Of a DNA stretch of 64,000 nucleotides, positions 41,567-50,304 are shown piece by piece. The position numbers were made by a program, and so were the translations under genes. Origin of the DNA: Streptomyces leeuwenhoekii. GTDB taxonomy: Bacteria > Actinomycetota > Actinomycetes > Streptomycetales > Streptomycetaceae. The number at the start of each line of letters is the position of its first letter. The stretch's first letter is position 1. The notes beneath the pieces are model-generated. The model had not been told where the DNA came from, searched no databases, and saw only the letters and a program-made list of their open reading frames with translations. The stretch is from the NCBI RefSeq assembly GCF_001013905.1, contig NZ_LN831790.1, positions 7,082,001 to 7,146,000 on the forward strand, in the 5' to 3' direction.

Positions 41567-44038
41567 TCAACCGGTCGGGCCGGTCCTGAGCCTGCCCTCC
41601 TGGTCGACGTACACGCGGAAGCGGTGGAAGACATCCCTGCTGGAGCGGGCGAGCCGGATCTCCCAGCGCCCTGTGCGCGGCCGCCAGCCTCCCGCCCGGG
41701 TGTCCCATACGCTGAGGTCCCTGATGTCCAGGGGAATGTCGACGCGTCGCTCCTCCCCCGGGGCGATGTGGACGGCGGCGAAGCCGGCCAACTGCTGTTC
41801 GGGACGGCCGGGTTCCGGCTCGCCGGTCTCCGTGAGCGGGGCGACGTACACCTGGACCACCTCCTTGCCGCCCTGCCCCGGCTCGCAGCCGAGGGTGACT
41901 CCGACGTGGGCGAGACGCCTGCCGGTGGGGTCGGCGTGCAGATGGGCGGCGCGCCAGCGGACGTCCGCGTACCCGAGACCGTGGCCGAAGCAGAAGCGGG
42001 GCGTCCTGCGCAGGGTATCGAAGTGACGGTAGCCGACCAGGACGCCCTCGCTGTAGGCGAGACGGCCGTCGGCCGACGGCGCGGTGGACGTCACGGCGTG
42101 GTCGCGGTCTTCGCGGGCCAGCGTGATCGGGAGCCGCCCGCCGGGCTCCAGCGCCCCGGTGAGCACATCAGCCAGGGCGGGTCCGTATTCCTGACCGGGA
42201 AACCAGCTCAGCAGAACGGCCGCTGCCCGGTCCGCCCACGGCATGTCCACGGCGAAGGGGGCGTTCACCACCACGACGGTGCGGGGGTTGGCCGCGCAGA
42301 CGTGCTCGATGAGATCGGTCTGCGCGGTGGGCAGTGCGAGCGCGTCCCGGTCCTGGCTCTCCAGCGAACTGTCCGGGGTGACCCCGGCGAACACGATCGC
42401 CGTGTCCGCCGCACGGGCGGCGCGCACGGCGCGCTCGGCCAGGTCGGAGGGGACGGCGGGACGGCCGCCGAACTGTATGCCCTGCGCGCGACCGCCGCCG
42501 TCGAAGTGCATCTCGAAGTCGACGCGGACCTGTCGGCCGGCGGCCAGCTCGACCGAAACCCGGGTGACGTCGCCGCGGAGAAGGGCCCCCATCACGTCGG
42601 CAGGCAAGGCTCGGGAGCCTCCGCGTCCGACCTCCCTCCCGTCGATGGACAGGCGTACGTCGCCGGTACCGGCGAAGTGGAAGTCGTAGGTGCCGTCGGT
42701 TTCCGGTGTGAGCAGGCACGAGACGCGCACGAGGCCGCCGGAGCCCGCCGGGAGGTCGGCGAGGGTGCCGATACCGGGCAGCTCGGTGAACCAGACGAGG
42801 GTGCCGGTGGCCCTGGTGTCGGTGGCCAACGGCTGGGTGACGGCACCGTCGCTGTCGACCCGGTGGTACGTGACGGTGAATCCGGGCTGGTCGGGTGAGT
42901 CGGTGGCCCGGGGCGCGAGTGGCAGCAGGGAGGGGACGCGGGGATCGGACGGGGCGCCGGGCTCATGGGCCACCACCCGGGGTCCGAGTGTCTCGCGCAG
43001 TGCCGCCAACGGGGGGCGTGCCTCGGGGCTGAGGGCGATCCGCGCGAAGGTGCCTCCCTGGTAGGCGGGGTCCGCCGCGTTGGGGCCGATCACTGCGACG
43101 GACGTGTCGCCTGGGAGGGGCAGGACGGCGCCGTCGTTCTTGAGCAGAACGAAGGAGTCCGCCGCGGCCTCGTGGAGCAGACGCCGAGCGGCGGCGTCCG
43201 GTCGTTCCCGCGAGGTGCGTCCGGATGTGCGGTGGGACAGCAGGGCCAGACGGTCGACGCTCCGCTTCAGCGCGGTGGCGGACGCGTCGCCGGCGCGTAC
43301 GGCCGCCGCGGCGGCGGGACCGAGGTGGCGGGCTGGTCCCGGCATCTCCAGATCGAGACCCGCCGCCAGAGAGCCGACGGTGGAGTGGGTGCCGAACCAG
43401 TCGGACATCACCACGCCGTCCCAGTCCCACCGGTCACGCAGGATCCGGGTGAGCAGCTTGGAGTGTTCAGCGCAGTGACGTCCGTTCACCTTGTTGTACG
43501 CGGCCATCATGGCCCAGACGCCGGCGCGGGCTGCGGCGGCGAAGGGTGCCAGGTAGACCTCGTGCAGGGTCTGCTCGTCGACCTGGACGTCGTAGCCGTG
43601 GCGGCCGGCCTCGGTGTCGTTGCACACCAGGTGCTTGGCGCAGGCCGCGACGCCCTTGCTCTGCACGCCGGTGATCCAGGCGGCGCCGAGGGTGCCGGCG
43701 AGATACGGGTCCTCGCCGAAGTGCTCGAAGTTGCGTCCGCCGGCGGGGCTGCGGCTGAGGTTCAGGTTCGGGCCGAGCAAGACATCCACGTCGCGCGCAG
43801 CGGCCTGTTCACCGAGCAGTTCCCCGACAGCCCGGACCGTCTCCCGATTCCAGGTCGCGGCCAGCGCGATGCCGGAGGGCGCCAGCAGCGAGACGTCACG
43901 CTCGTCGAGAAGCTCGCCGGTGACGCCCATGGGGCCGTCGATCAGGCGCAGGGAGCGCACCAGGCGGTCCGGGTCGGAGTGCGTGGTGTGCATGTCGGCG
44001 CCGGCGGTGAGGCGGGCCATCGCGTCCAGTTCGTTCAT
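41567..44038 (-). CDS. GH3 beta-glucosidase with PA14 domain
   Basis: 823 residues from the ATG at 44038. The GH3 TIM barrel includes ALAATWNRETVRAVGELLGE, LLGPNLNLSRSPAGGRNFEH, GVAACAKHLVCNDTEAGRHG and the nucleophile Asp213 in VVMSDWFGTHS. A PA14-type insert follows (LVRVSCLLTPETDGTYDFHF, VRLSIDGREVGRGGSRALP, VRVDFEMHF). The second GH3 domain (VVVVNAPFAVDMPWADRAAA, LLSWFPGQEYGPALADVL) and a fibronectin-III-like tail end the protein. No signal peptide is visible, so it acts inside the cell on imported glucosides, consistent with the nearby GPH symporters. Confidence 0.92.
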   Translation of the reverse strand: MNELDAMARLTAGADMHTTHSDPDRLVRSLRLIDGPMGVTGELLDERDVSLLAPSGIALAATWNRETVRAVGELLGEQAAARDVDVLLGPNLNLSRSPAGGRNFEHFGEDPYLAGTLGAAWITGVQSKGVAACAKHLVCNDTEAGRHGYDVQVDEQTLHEVYLAPFAAAARAGVWAMMAAYNKVNGRHCAEHSKLLTRILRDRWDWDGVVMSDWFGTHSTVGSLAAGLDLEMPGPARHLGPAAAAAVRAGDASATALKRSVDRLALLSHRTSGRTSRERPDAAARRLLHEAAADSFVLLKNDGAVLPLPGDTSVAVIGPNAADPAYQGGTFARIALSPEARPPLAALRETLGPRVVAHEPGAPSDPRVPSLLPLAPRATDSPDQPGFTVTYHRVDSDGAVTQPLATDTRATGTLVWFTELPGIGTLADLPAGSGGLVRVSCLLTPETDGTYDFHFAGTGDVRLSIDGREVGRGGSRALPADVMGALLRGDVTRVSVELAAGRQVRVDFEMHFDGGGRAQGIQFGGRPAVPSDLAERAVRAARAADTAIVFAGVTPDSSLESQDRDALALPTAQTDLIEHVCAANPRTVVVVNAPFAVDMPWADRAAAVLLSWFPGQEYGPALADVLTGALEPGGRLPITLAREDRDHAVTSTAPSADGRLAYSEGVLVGYRHFDTLRRTPRFCFGHGLGYADVRWRAAHLHADPTGRRLAHVGVTLGCEPGQGGKEVVQVYVAPLTETGEPEPGRPEQQLAGFAAVHIAPGEERRVDIPLDIRDLSVWDTRAGGWRPRTGRWEIRLARSSRDVFHRFRVYVDQEGRLRTGPTG

Positions 44039-44161
44039 CGGGCTTCCATGGGTCTTCGTCGGTGAGCCGTCGTTCCTGACGGGTGGCAGTCGGCGTGTCG
44101 GCGGTGTCGCGGGCCTGGGTGGGCACCCTGGGGATCGGGTGCCGGTCGCCGGTTGGCGGGG

Positions 44162-44752
44162 TCAGGCGACGCGAACAGCGACCGGCGCCGTCGCGTGCCG
44201 CTGGGCGAACTCGTGCACCTGGGTGCCCAGCAGTTCTAGCTGGTTGGCAGCAGCGGCGTCCGCGCATGTGCCGTCGGCCTCGAAGAGCCTGGTGCGGGCC
44301 GAGTTGAGGGTTACACCCAGCGGCGTCGGCCAACCGCGCATCGCGTGCACGACGTTGCGCAGTGCGGTCATCGTGGTTCCGCACGCCTGCCAGCCGGCCG
44401 CGGTGACCACCAGGCCGACGGCGCGTCCGTCGAAGTAAACCCGGCCGTCGTCGCGCAGGTCCTCCAGCAGGTCGACGGCGTTCTTGACCAGTCCGGAGAT
44501 GCCGCCGTGGTAGCCGGGGGAGCCGATGACCAGTCCGTCGGCCCGGCGTACGGCGTCGACCAGGCGCTGCTGCTCCTCGGTGCGCTCGGGACGCTCGGGG
44601 GCGTAGTGGGGGAGTGAGGCGAGGAAGTCGCCGCCGAAGTGGACGGTGCGGGCGCCGCGCCGCTCGGCGGCGGCGAGGGCGGTGCGTACAGCCAGTTCGC
44701 TGCTGGAGCCGGGGCGGGTGGTGCCGCCGATACCGACGATGAGGTGGCTCAT
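44162..44752 (-). CDS. NAD(P)H-dependent FMN reductase
   Basis: 196 residues of the flavodoxin-like NADPH-FMN reductase fold: IVGIGGTTRPGSSSELAVRT, FLASLPHYAPERP, ADGLVIGSPGYHGGISGLVK and NAVDLLEDL. It supplies reduced flavin. The LLM-class monooxygenase gene lies directly upstream in the same orientation (stop-to-start gap 15 bp), so the two should work as a two-component monooxygenase. Confidence 0.88.
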   Translation of the reverse strand: MSHLIVGIGGTTRPGSSSELAVRTALAAAERRGARTVHFGGDFLASLPHYAPERPERTEEQQRLVDAVRRADGLVIGSPGYHGGISGLVKNAVDLLEDLRDDGRVYFDGRAVGLVVTAAGWQACGTTMTALRNVVHAMRGWPTPLGVTLNSARTRLFEADGTCADAAAANQLELLGTQVHEFAQRHATAPVAVRVA

Positions 44753-44767
44753 GATGTGGGGACTGCC

Positions 44768-45868
44768 TTACTGGTCGGAGCGGAAGCGGGGCATGACCTC
44801 GTCGGCGAACAGGCGCAGGGAGGACTGGGTGAGGGCGTAGCGCTCGGGGGTGAGGGGGCCGTTGGTGAAGCCCATGAGGATGTTGCCGACGCCGAGCTGC
44901 TCGTAGTGGCGGAGCTGCTCGGCGACCGTGTCCGGGCTGCCGTAGAGGCACCAGGTGCGGATCCAGTCCTCGGACAGCGCGTTCGGCGGGTCGGGAAGGT
45001 CGACGCCGCTGATCGCCTCGGCGCGCTTGTTGAAGGCGTGTTCGCGTTCGATGGCCTCCTGGTAGGCGCCGAGGATCGTCTCCAGTTCCTCCCGCGCCTG
45101 CTCGTCCGTCGGAGCGACGTGCACGCACTGGTAGGAGTGCGTGGTCCAGGACATGCAGTCGTCGATGACGCCCTGCGGATGCCCGGAGCCGGCCATGGCC
45201 GTGCGGTAGGCGTCGAGGTACTTCTGGAAGGCGGTCGACGGCTCCCCGCTGGCCGGGATTGGTGGAACGAACGCCGGGATGAAGGCCGGCCAGCCGTACT
45301 TCGCGGCGCGGGCGGTGCTCGCCTCGCGCATCGCCACGCTCATCAGCCGGTGGCGGTCGCTGTAGGGGGCGGGCACGATCCGCTGGACCACGGCGCCCTT
45401 GTAGGGGCCGTGCTCGAACTCGATCGGCTCGTCCTCGACCTTCTTCGCCCACAGTCGCTGCACCAGTTCGACCTGCGCGTCCATGAGGTCCTTGGAGTCC
45501 TGGAAGTTGACGCCGAAGCCGATGGTCTCCTCGGGCGTGGTGCCCGATCCGATGCCGACCAGCAGCTTGCCGCCGGTCAGGTGGTCGAGGAGGTTGACCC
45601 GCTCGGCGAAGCGCACCGGGTGGTGCAGCGGCAGCGTGGTCACCGAGAAGCCGTAGTGCACGTTCCGCGTCCGGCCGGCCAGATACGCCGCGAACAGGAA
45701 CGGGTCGGAGGCCATCGGTGCGTAGCCGGTGAAGTGGTGGTCGGGCAGGAAGACGGCGTCGAAGCCGAGCCGGTCGGCCTCCAGTGCGTGATCGGCCAGG
45801 GTCTGGATGACGTACGAGTCGTCGTCCGGGCCGGTGGAACGGCCGACGAGGAACACGGAGAAGCGCAC
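44768..45868 (-). CDS. LLM-class flavin-dependent monooxygenase
   Basis: 366 residues of the luciferase-like barrel: MRFSVFLVGRSTGPDDDSYV, FDAVFLPDHHFTGYAPMASD, NVHYGFSVTTLPLHHPVRFA, ERVNLLDHLTGGKLLVGIGS and EETIGFGVNF. VAEQLRHYEQLGVGNILMGF near the end is typical. It uses reduced FMN from its partner and O2 to oxidise or cleave an organic substrate. Within a glycoside cluster, an aglycone such as a flavonoid or other phenolic is a reasonable but unproven substrate. Palindromic operators lie upstream. Confidence 0.88.
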   Translation of the reverse strand: MRFSVFLVGRSTGPDDDSYVIQTLADHALEADRLGFDAVFLPDHHFTGYAPMASDPFLFAAYLAGRTRNVHYGFSVTTLPLHHPVRFAERVNLLDHLTGGKLLVGIGSGTTPEETIGFGVNFQDSKDLMDAQVELVQRLWAKKVEDEPIEFEHGPYKGAVVQRIVPAPYSDRHRLMSVAMREASTARAAKYGWPAFIPAFVPPIPASGEPSTAFQKYLDAYRTAMAGSGHPQGVIDDCMSWTTHSYQCVHVAPTDEQAREELETILGAYQEAIEREHAFNKRAEAISGVDLPDPPNALSEDWIRTWCLYGSPDTVAEQLRHYEQLGVGNILMGFTNGPLTPERYALTQSSLRLFADEVMPRFRSDQ

Positions 45869-45890
45869 GGGGCACCTCCAGATCGCTAAA

Positions 45891-45969
45891 CAGAATCGAG
45901 ATTCTGAAGTTAGGTCCGTCCGGCCTTGTCGTCAAGGTCGAAACCCAAGAAACAAAAACAGAATTCTGT
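45891..45969. promoter_or_regulatory. Two related palindromes in the LLM/GPH divergent promoter region
   Basis: CAGAAT-CGAG-ATTCTG at 45891-45906 and the perfect 12-bp palindrome ACAGAATTCTGT at 45958-45969 share the half-site CAGAAT. A -35-like TTGACT (45971-45976) abuts the second site and points towards the GPH gene. One regulator probably controls both directions, in the manner of TetR or MarR proteins; the regulator is not identified. Confidence 0.7.
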
Positions 45970-46136
45970 ATTGACTCCGGAGGGGTGGCATGACACGTTT
46001 CGGCCACCGACCTGGCAGCGGAACGCTCAGCGGCCCGCGAGTCGGACCCCGGCGGGGTGCGCCGGGCCGCAGCAGGCCCGCATCCGCCGCTTTCGTACCC
46101 TTCTCCGTCTTCACAACGAAGTGAGCGTGCGTACAC

Positions 46137-47522
46137 ATGGCAGACCCGACGCTCGCGGCAGCGCCCGCGCAGACCGCCCCGCGGCGGCTGACCCGCAGCG
46201 AGAAGCTGGGCTTCGGCCTCGGCGACTTCGCCTCCAACCTCTCCTGGAACTTTACTGGCAGCTTCCTGCTGTACTTCTACACGAACGTCGCCGCCATCTC
46301 GGCGGCCGTCGCCGGCACCCTCATGCTCGTGGCCCGCGTCCTCGACGCGGTCGCCGACCCCGTGGTCGGCGCCGCCGTCGACCGCACCCGCAGCCGCCAC
46401 GGGCGCGCCCGCCCCTACCTGCTGTACGGCGCGGTCCCGTTCGGCGTCCTGTCGGTGCTCACCTTCCTCTCACCCGACCTGTCCCACACCGGCAAGGTCG
46501 TCTACGCGGCGGTCACGTTCCTACTCATGGGCGTCGTGTACTCGATCGTCAACATCCCCTACGGCGCGCTGATGCCGCTCATGACCCGCGACGGGCACGA
46601 GCGCATGCAACTGGGCACGGCCCGCGCCGTCGGCATGTCGATCGGCACCATCTTCGTGGCCGTGGCCACCCCGCACCTGGTCACGGTGTTCGGCGGCGGC
46701 AGCGAGGAGCGCGGCTACCTCCTGACCGCCGTCCTGCTCGGCGCCGGCAGTGCCCTCTTCTTCCTGGCCGCCTTCCGCGCCACCACCGAGCACTACCGCG
46801 ACCTGCCCGTCCAGGAGGCGGCGGGCAAGACCGTCACCGGCGCCTGGACCACGGTCAAGCAGGGACTTCACAACGGTCCCTGGGTGCTCGCCGCCCTGTT
46901 CATGGTGGTCAACTTCACCCGCCTGGGACTGCTCACCACCGTCACCGTCTACTTCTCCCTGTACGTCCTCGAGGAGCCGTGGACGATCTCCGTCCTGCTT
47001 CCGCTGATCTCCGGCTCCCTGCTCGTCGGCTCACTGGCCGCACCCCGCTACTTCGCGCGCCTGGGCAAGCGGCGCGGCAACGTCCTCGCCCTGGCCGTGG
47101 GCGCACTGCTGTACGCCGTCATGCCCTTCACCGAGTCGGTCCTCCCCCTGCTGATCACCGTCTACGTGTGCGCCTGCCTGGTCATCAGCCTCAGCCTCAC
47201 CTCCAGCTTCACCCTCGTCGCGGACGCGGTGGACTACCACGAGTGGAAGTTCGGCAACCGGGCCACCGGACTGCTGAACGCCGCCCAGTCCCTGGCCACC
47301 AAGCTCGGCACCGCACTGGGCAGCGCGCTGGTCGCCGGCGTCCTCGCCATGACCGCCTTCGACCCCGACCACGTAACCGGGGCCACGGTGAACGGCCTGC
47401 GCTGGCTCTACTACGGGGCACCGATCGCCCTGCTGCTGCTCCAGCTCCTGATCATGTCGTTCTGGCGGATGGACACGCTGCACCCGCGCATCCTCGAAGA
47501 ACTCGAGGAACGTAACGAGTGA
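46137..47522 (+). CDS. GPH-family symporter (second copy)
   Basis: 461 residues. TRSEKLGFGLGDFASNLSWN, DAVADPVVGAAVDRTRSRHG, VNIPYGALMPLMTRDGHERM and KFGNRATGLLNAAQSLATKL follow the GPH pattern, with about 12 helices. It is related to the protein at 38046 but not a recent duplicate, since loops and C-termini differ. The ATG at 46137 was chosen for the conserved MADPTLAAAPAQTAPRRLTR lead-in. The FAD oxidoreductase gene starts 3 bp after its stop, so the two are co-transcribed. Confidence 0.9.
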   Translation: MADPTLAAAPAQTAPRRLTRSEKLGFGLGDFASNLSWNFTGSFLLYFYTNVAAISAAVAGTLMLVARVLDAVADPVVGAAVDRTRSRHGRARPYLLYGAVPFGVLSVLTFLSPDLSHTGKVVYAAVTFLLMGVVYSIVNIPYGALMPLMTRDGHERMQLGTARAVGMSIGTIFVAVATPHLVTVFGGGSEERGYLLTAVLLGAGSALFFLAAFRATTEHYRDLPVQEAAGKTVTGAWTTVKQGLHNGPWVLAALFMVVNFTRLGLLTTVTVYFSLYVLEEPWTISVLLPLISGSLLVGSLAAPRYFARLGKRRGNVLALAVGALLYAVMPFTESVLPLLITVYVCACLVISLSLTSSFTLVADAVDYHEWKFGNRATGLLNAAQSLATKLGTALGSALVAGVLAMTAFDPDHVTGATVNGLRWLYYGAPIALLLLQLLIMSFWRMDTLHPRILEELEERNE

Positions 47523-47525
47523 TCC

Positions 47526-48941
47526 GTGACGTCGCGTCAGACCGCTTATGAACGCCATGCGCCCGACCATCGCGTTGTTGAACATGCCCTCGCCTCCTCG
47601 CGGCGTGCGGTCTACTGGTGGGAGGAGGCGGGCACCCCGACGCGCTACCCGCAGCTCACCGCGTCCACCAAGGCCGACCTCACCATCGTCGGAGGCGGCT
47701 ACCTGGGACTGTGGACAGCGGTGCACGCCAAGCGCCGCAATCCTGGAGCGCGAGTCATCCTTCTGGAAGGACGGACCGTGGGCTGGGCGGCCTCGGGACG
47801 CAACGGGGGCTTCTGCGAAGCCTCCCTCACCCACGGGTCCGCGAACGGCCGGGCGAAGTGGCCCGGCGAGTTCGAGACCCTGCACAAGCTGGGCGAAGAG
47901 AACCTCGACGCCTTCGAGCGAGACGTGCACGATCTGGAACTCGCATGTCACTGGGAGCGCACAGGCACCCTCGCGGTCGCGGTGGAGGAGCACCAGGTTT
48001 CGTGGCTGCGTGACGCCGAGCACGCGCTCGACCGTGAGGCGGTTCAGTCCGAGATATGCAGCCCTCTCTTCCTCCGTGGCGCGCTCGATCCGACGGGCAG
48101 TGCACTTCTCCACCCCGCTCGTCTGGTACTCGAACTCGCCCGGGTCGCCGTTCACCTCGGTGTCGAGATACATGAGTACTCCGCGGTCGTCGGCATCCGT
48201 ACCGGTCGGTCGACCAACGGTGTCGACGTGTGCACCAAGCGTGCGACAGTGACGTCGGACCGGGTGGTGCTGGCGACCAACGTGTTCCGGTCCTTGCTGC
48301 GCCGCAACCGCCTGATGACGGTTCCGGTCTACGACTACGTGCTGATGACAGAGCCACTGACCCCCCAACAACTGGCCTCGATCGGTTGGAGCGGCCGTCA
48401 GGGACTCACGGACGTGGCGAATCAGTTCCACTACGCGCGCATGACCCGCGACAACCGCATCCTGTACGGCGGCTACGACGCCGTTTACCACGCCGGCCGC
48501 AGAGTCAAAGAGGCGTACGAGGACCGCCCCGAGACCTTTCAGCGGCTGGCGTCGCACTTCTTCGCCGTCTTCCCTCAACTGGAGGGCCTTCGTTTCAGTC
48601 ACCGTTGGGCCGGCGCGATCGACACCTGCACGCAGTTCACGGCGTTCTACGGACTCTCTCACCGCGGGCGGGTGGCACACGCCGCGGGGTTCACCGGTCT
48701 CGGAGTCGGAGCGACACGCTTCGCCGCCGACGTTCTGCTCGACCTGCTTTCAGGCAGGACGACAGTGCGTACCGAGTTGGAGATGGTCCGCAAACGCCCC
48801 TTGCCGTTTCCTCCCGAGCCGATCGCCAGCGCGGGGATCAACCTCACCCGTTGGTCGCTCGACCGCGCCGACCACCGACAGGGGGAACGGAATCTGTTCC
48901 TGCGCACGCTCGACGCGATCGGGGTCGGCTTCGACTCCTGA
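47526..48941 (+). CDS. FAD-dependent amine/amino-acid oxidoreductase (DAO family)
   Basis: 471 residues from the GTG at 47526. ADLTIVGGGYLGLWTAVHAK is the FAD-binding fold. GWAASGRNGGFCEASLTHG and HWERTGTLAVAVEEHQVSWL resemble gamma-glutamylputrescine oxidase (PuuB-like) and related DAO enzymes. RFSHRWAGAIDTCTQFTAFY and GFTGLGVGATRFAADVLLDL complete the C-terminal FAD contacts. The substrate is open: an amine or D-amino acid is most likely. It could feed from the symporter or belong to the amino-acid genes to its right. Codon usage is slightly less GC-biased than in its neighbours. Confidence 0.82.
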   Translation: MTSRQTAYERHAPDHRVVEHALASSRRAVYWWEEAGTPTRYPQLTASTKADLTIVGGGYLGLWTAVHAKRRNPGARVILLEGRTVGWAASGRNGGFCEASLTHGSANGRAKWPGEFETLHKLGEENLDAFERDVHDLELACHWERTGTLAVAVEEHQVSWLRDAEHALDREAVQSEICSPLFLRGALDPTGSALLHPARLVLELARVAVHLGVEIHEYSAVVGIRTGRSTNGVDVCTKRATVTSDRVVLATNVFRSLLRRNRLMTVPVYDYVLMTEPLTPQQLASIGWSGRQGLTDVANQFHYARMTRDNRILYGGYDAVYHAGRRVKEAYEDRPETFQRLASHFFAVFPQLEGLRFSHRWAGAIDTCTQFTAFYGLSHRGRVAHAAGFTGLGVGATRFAADVLLDLLSGRTTVRTELEMVRKRPLPFPPEPIASAGINLTRWSLDRADHRQGERNLFLRTLDAIGVGFDS

Positions 48942-49040
48942 GGTCGCGCCGAACCGAGGTGATCGGTGAACGTACGCACGGGTCCGACCCGCGTCGCCGT
49001 GTGACTGTGCGCGGCGGCCGACCCGTGAGCGGTCGGGGCC

Positions 49041-49068
49041 CCCGTGGCCGACCGTACGCGGCCACGGG
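49041..49068. terminator. Hairpin in a 313-bp convergent gap
   Basis: CCCGTGGCCG (49041-49050) pairs with CGGCCACGGG (49059-49068). It serves the FAD oxidoreductase from the left and possibly the cyclodeaminase-family gene from the right. The rest of the gap (48942-49254) has no supportable gene. Confidence 0.6.
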
Positions 49069-49254
49069 ACGCATCCCCTCCTCAGCCGCTCACGACGATC
49101 CGGGCCCGGGCCACGTTGTCGATGCGGCCGAACGGTGTATCCGGATTTGCGTCGCGCTGCGCCGAGACCCGCACGGCAGCGAAGCGGACACCGGGGTGTT
49201 CCGCTCGGGCAACGGCGCGTGTGAACCGAGCGGAGTCCTGCGCGAGTCATGCAG

Positions 49255-50175
49255 TTAGGGCAGGAACTTGTCGGCCAGCAGGCGGGCGATGGCCCAGTCC
49301 TGCATGGCGACACCGACGGTCTTGAAGACGGTGCGGTCGCCGCTCGGTGCCTCGGCCGTGGTCAGGGCGGTGCCGAGTTCGGTGAGGCTGTCCTGCGTGA
49401 TCGCGCCGGTCCTCAGGGCGTGCAGGATTTCGCCGGACTCCTCGAGGATCGCTTCGCGCTCGTCGATGATGACGGTGCTGCCGGCGAGGAGTTCGTCGGG
49501 CAGTTCCCGCATGGTGGGCCGGAACGCGCCGATGGCGTTGACGTGCACCCGGGCGGGCAGCGCTTCGGCGGTGAAGAGCGGGCTGGTCGCCGGGGTGGCA
49601 CAGCAGACGATCTCGGCGTCGCCGACCGCGGCCTCGGGGTCCGTAGCGGTGCTGATCTTGGTGCCGGTCAGCTCTTCGGCGAGCGTCCGCGCCAGGGCCT
49701 CCGCGCGCGCAGGGTCGGCGTCCACCACGGTCAGTTCGCGCAGCGGGCGGACGGTGTGCACGGCGCGGACCTGGTCGGGGGCTTGCCCCCCTGCGCCGAT
49801 GATGGTGAGACGCCCCGCGTCGGCGGGGGCGAGGAGGTCGGTGGCGACGCCGACGGCGGCGCCGGTGCGCAGTGTGGTGACGGCGCCGGCGTCGGCGACC
49901 AGCGTGTCGGGGCGCCTGGTCTCGGCCCAGACCACGGTGCCCGCGATGGCGGGGACCCGGTCGAAGTCGAGACTCAGCGTCTTGATCATCGCGGAGGCGG
50001 TGGCCCGGTGATGGGCGTTCATCACCAGGAACTGGCCGTCACGCAGCACGGTGCGGGTGGGCATCTCGAACTCGCCGGCGGCGAGATCGATGAAGCCGCC
50101 GCGGACCGCGTCGATCGCCTCGCGCATGGTGACGGCTTCGCGGATCTCGTGGGGGGTCAGGGCTACGGTCGACAT
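49255..50175 (-). CDS. Ornithine cyclodeaminase / mu-crystallin family protein
   Basis: 306 residues from the ATG at 50175. VLRDGQFLVMNAHHRATASA, MIKTLSLDF, the Rossmann loop LTIIGAGGQAPDQVRAVHTV and VVDADPARAEAL identify the family, and VCCATPATSPLF with HVNAIGAFRPTMRELPDELL follow. Members include ornithine cyclodeaminase, alanine dehydrogenase and delta-1-pyrroline-2-carboxylate reductase. With a proline-racemase-family enzyme, a permease and a shared operator nearby, a reductase of the proline/hydroxyproline pathway is the best guess. Confidence 0.85.
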   Translation of the reverse strand: MSTVALTPHEIREAVTMREAIDAVRGGFIDLAAGEFEMPTRTVLRDGQFLVMNAHHRATASAMIKTLSLDFDRVPAIAGTVVWAETRRPDTLVADAGAVTTLRTGAAVGVATDLLAPADAGRLTIIGAGGQAPDQVRAVHTVRPLRELTVVDADPARAEALARTLAEELTGTKISTATDPEAAVGDAEIVCCATPATSPLFTAEALPARVHVNAIGAFRPTMRELPDELLAGSTVIIDEREAILEESGEILHALRTGAITQDSLTELGTALTTAEAPSGDRTVFKTVGVAMQDWAIARLLADKFLP

Positions 50176-50239
50176 GGGGGCTCCGCATCGTCGTTGGTGG
50201 GCCTCCCCGCGTGGCACGGGGAAGGAATGGGGCCGAGGA

Positions 50240-50258
50240 GTAAGGTATTACACCTTAC
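50240..50258. promoter_or_regulatory. GntR-type operator between cyclodeaminase-family and GntR genes
   Basis: GTAAGGT (50240-50246) and ACCTTAC (50252-50258) form a 7-bp palindrome around ATTAC. A very similar sequence (GTAATGTATTACACCTAAG) occurs at 52714-52732 before the proline-racemase-family gene, sharing TATTACACCT. The adjacent FCD-type GntR protein should bind both. Confidence 0.8.
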
Positions 50259-50304
50259 CTACCGGATCGGCGGCGGGTCGGAGGTTTCGTGTTATGTATG
50301 AGGT

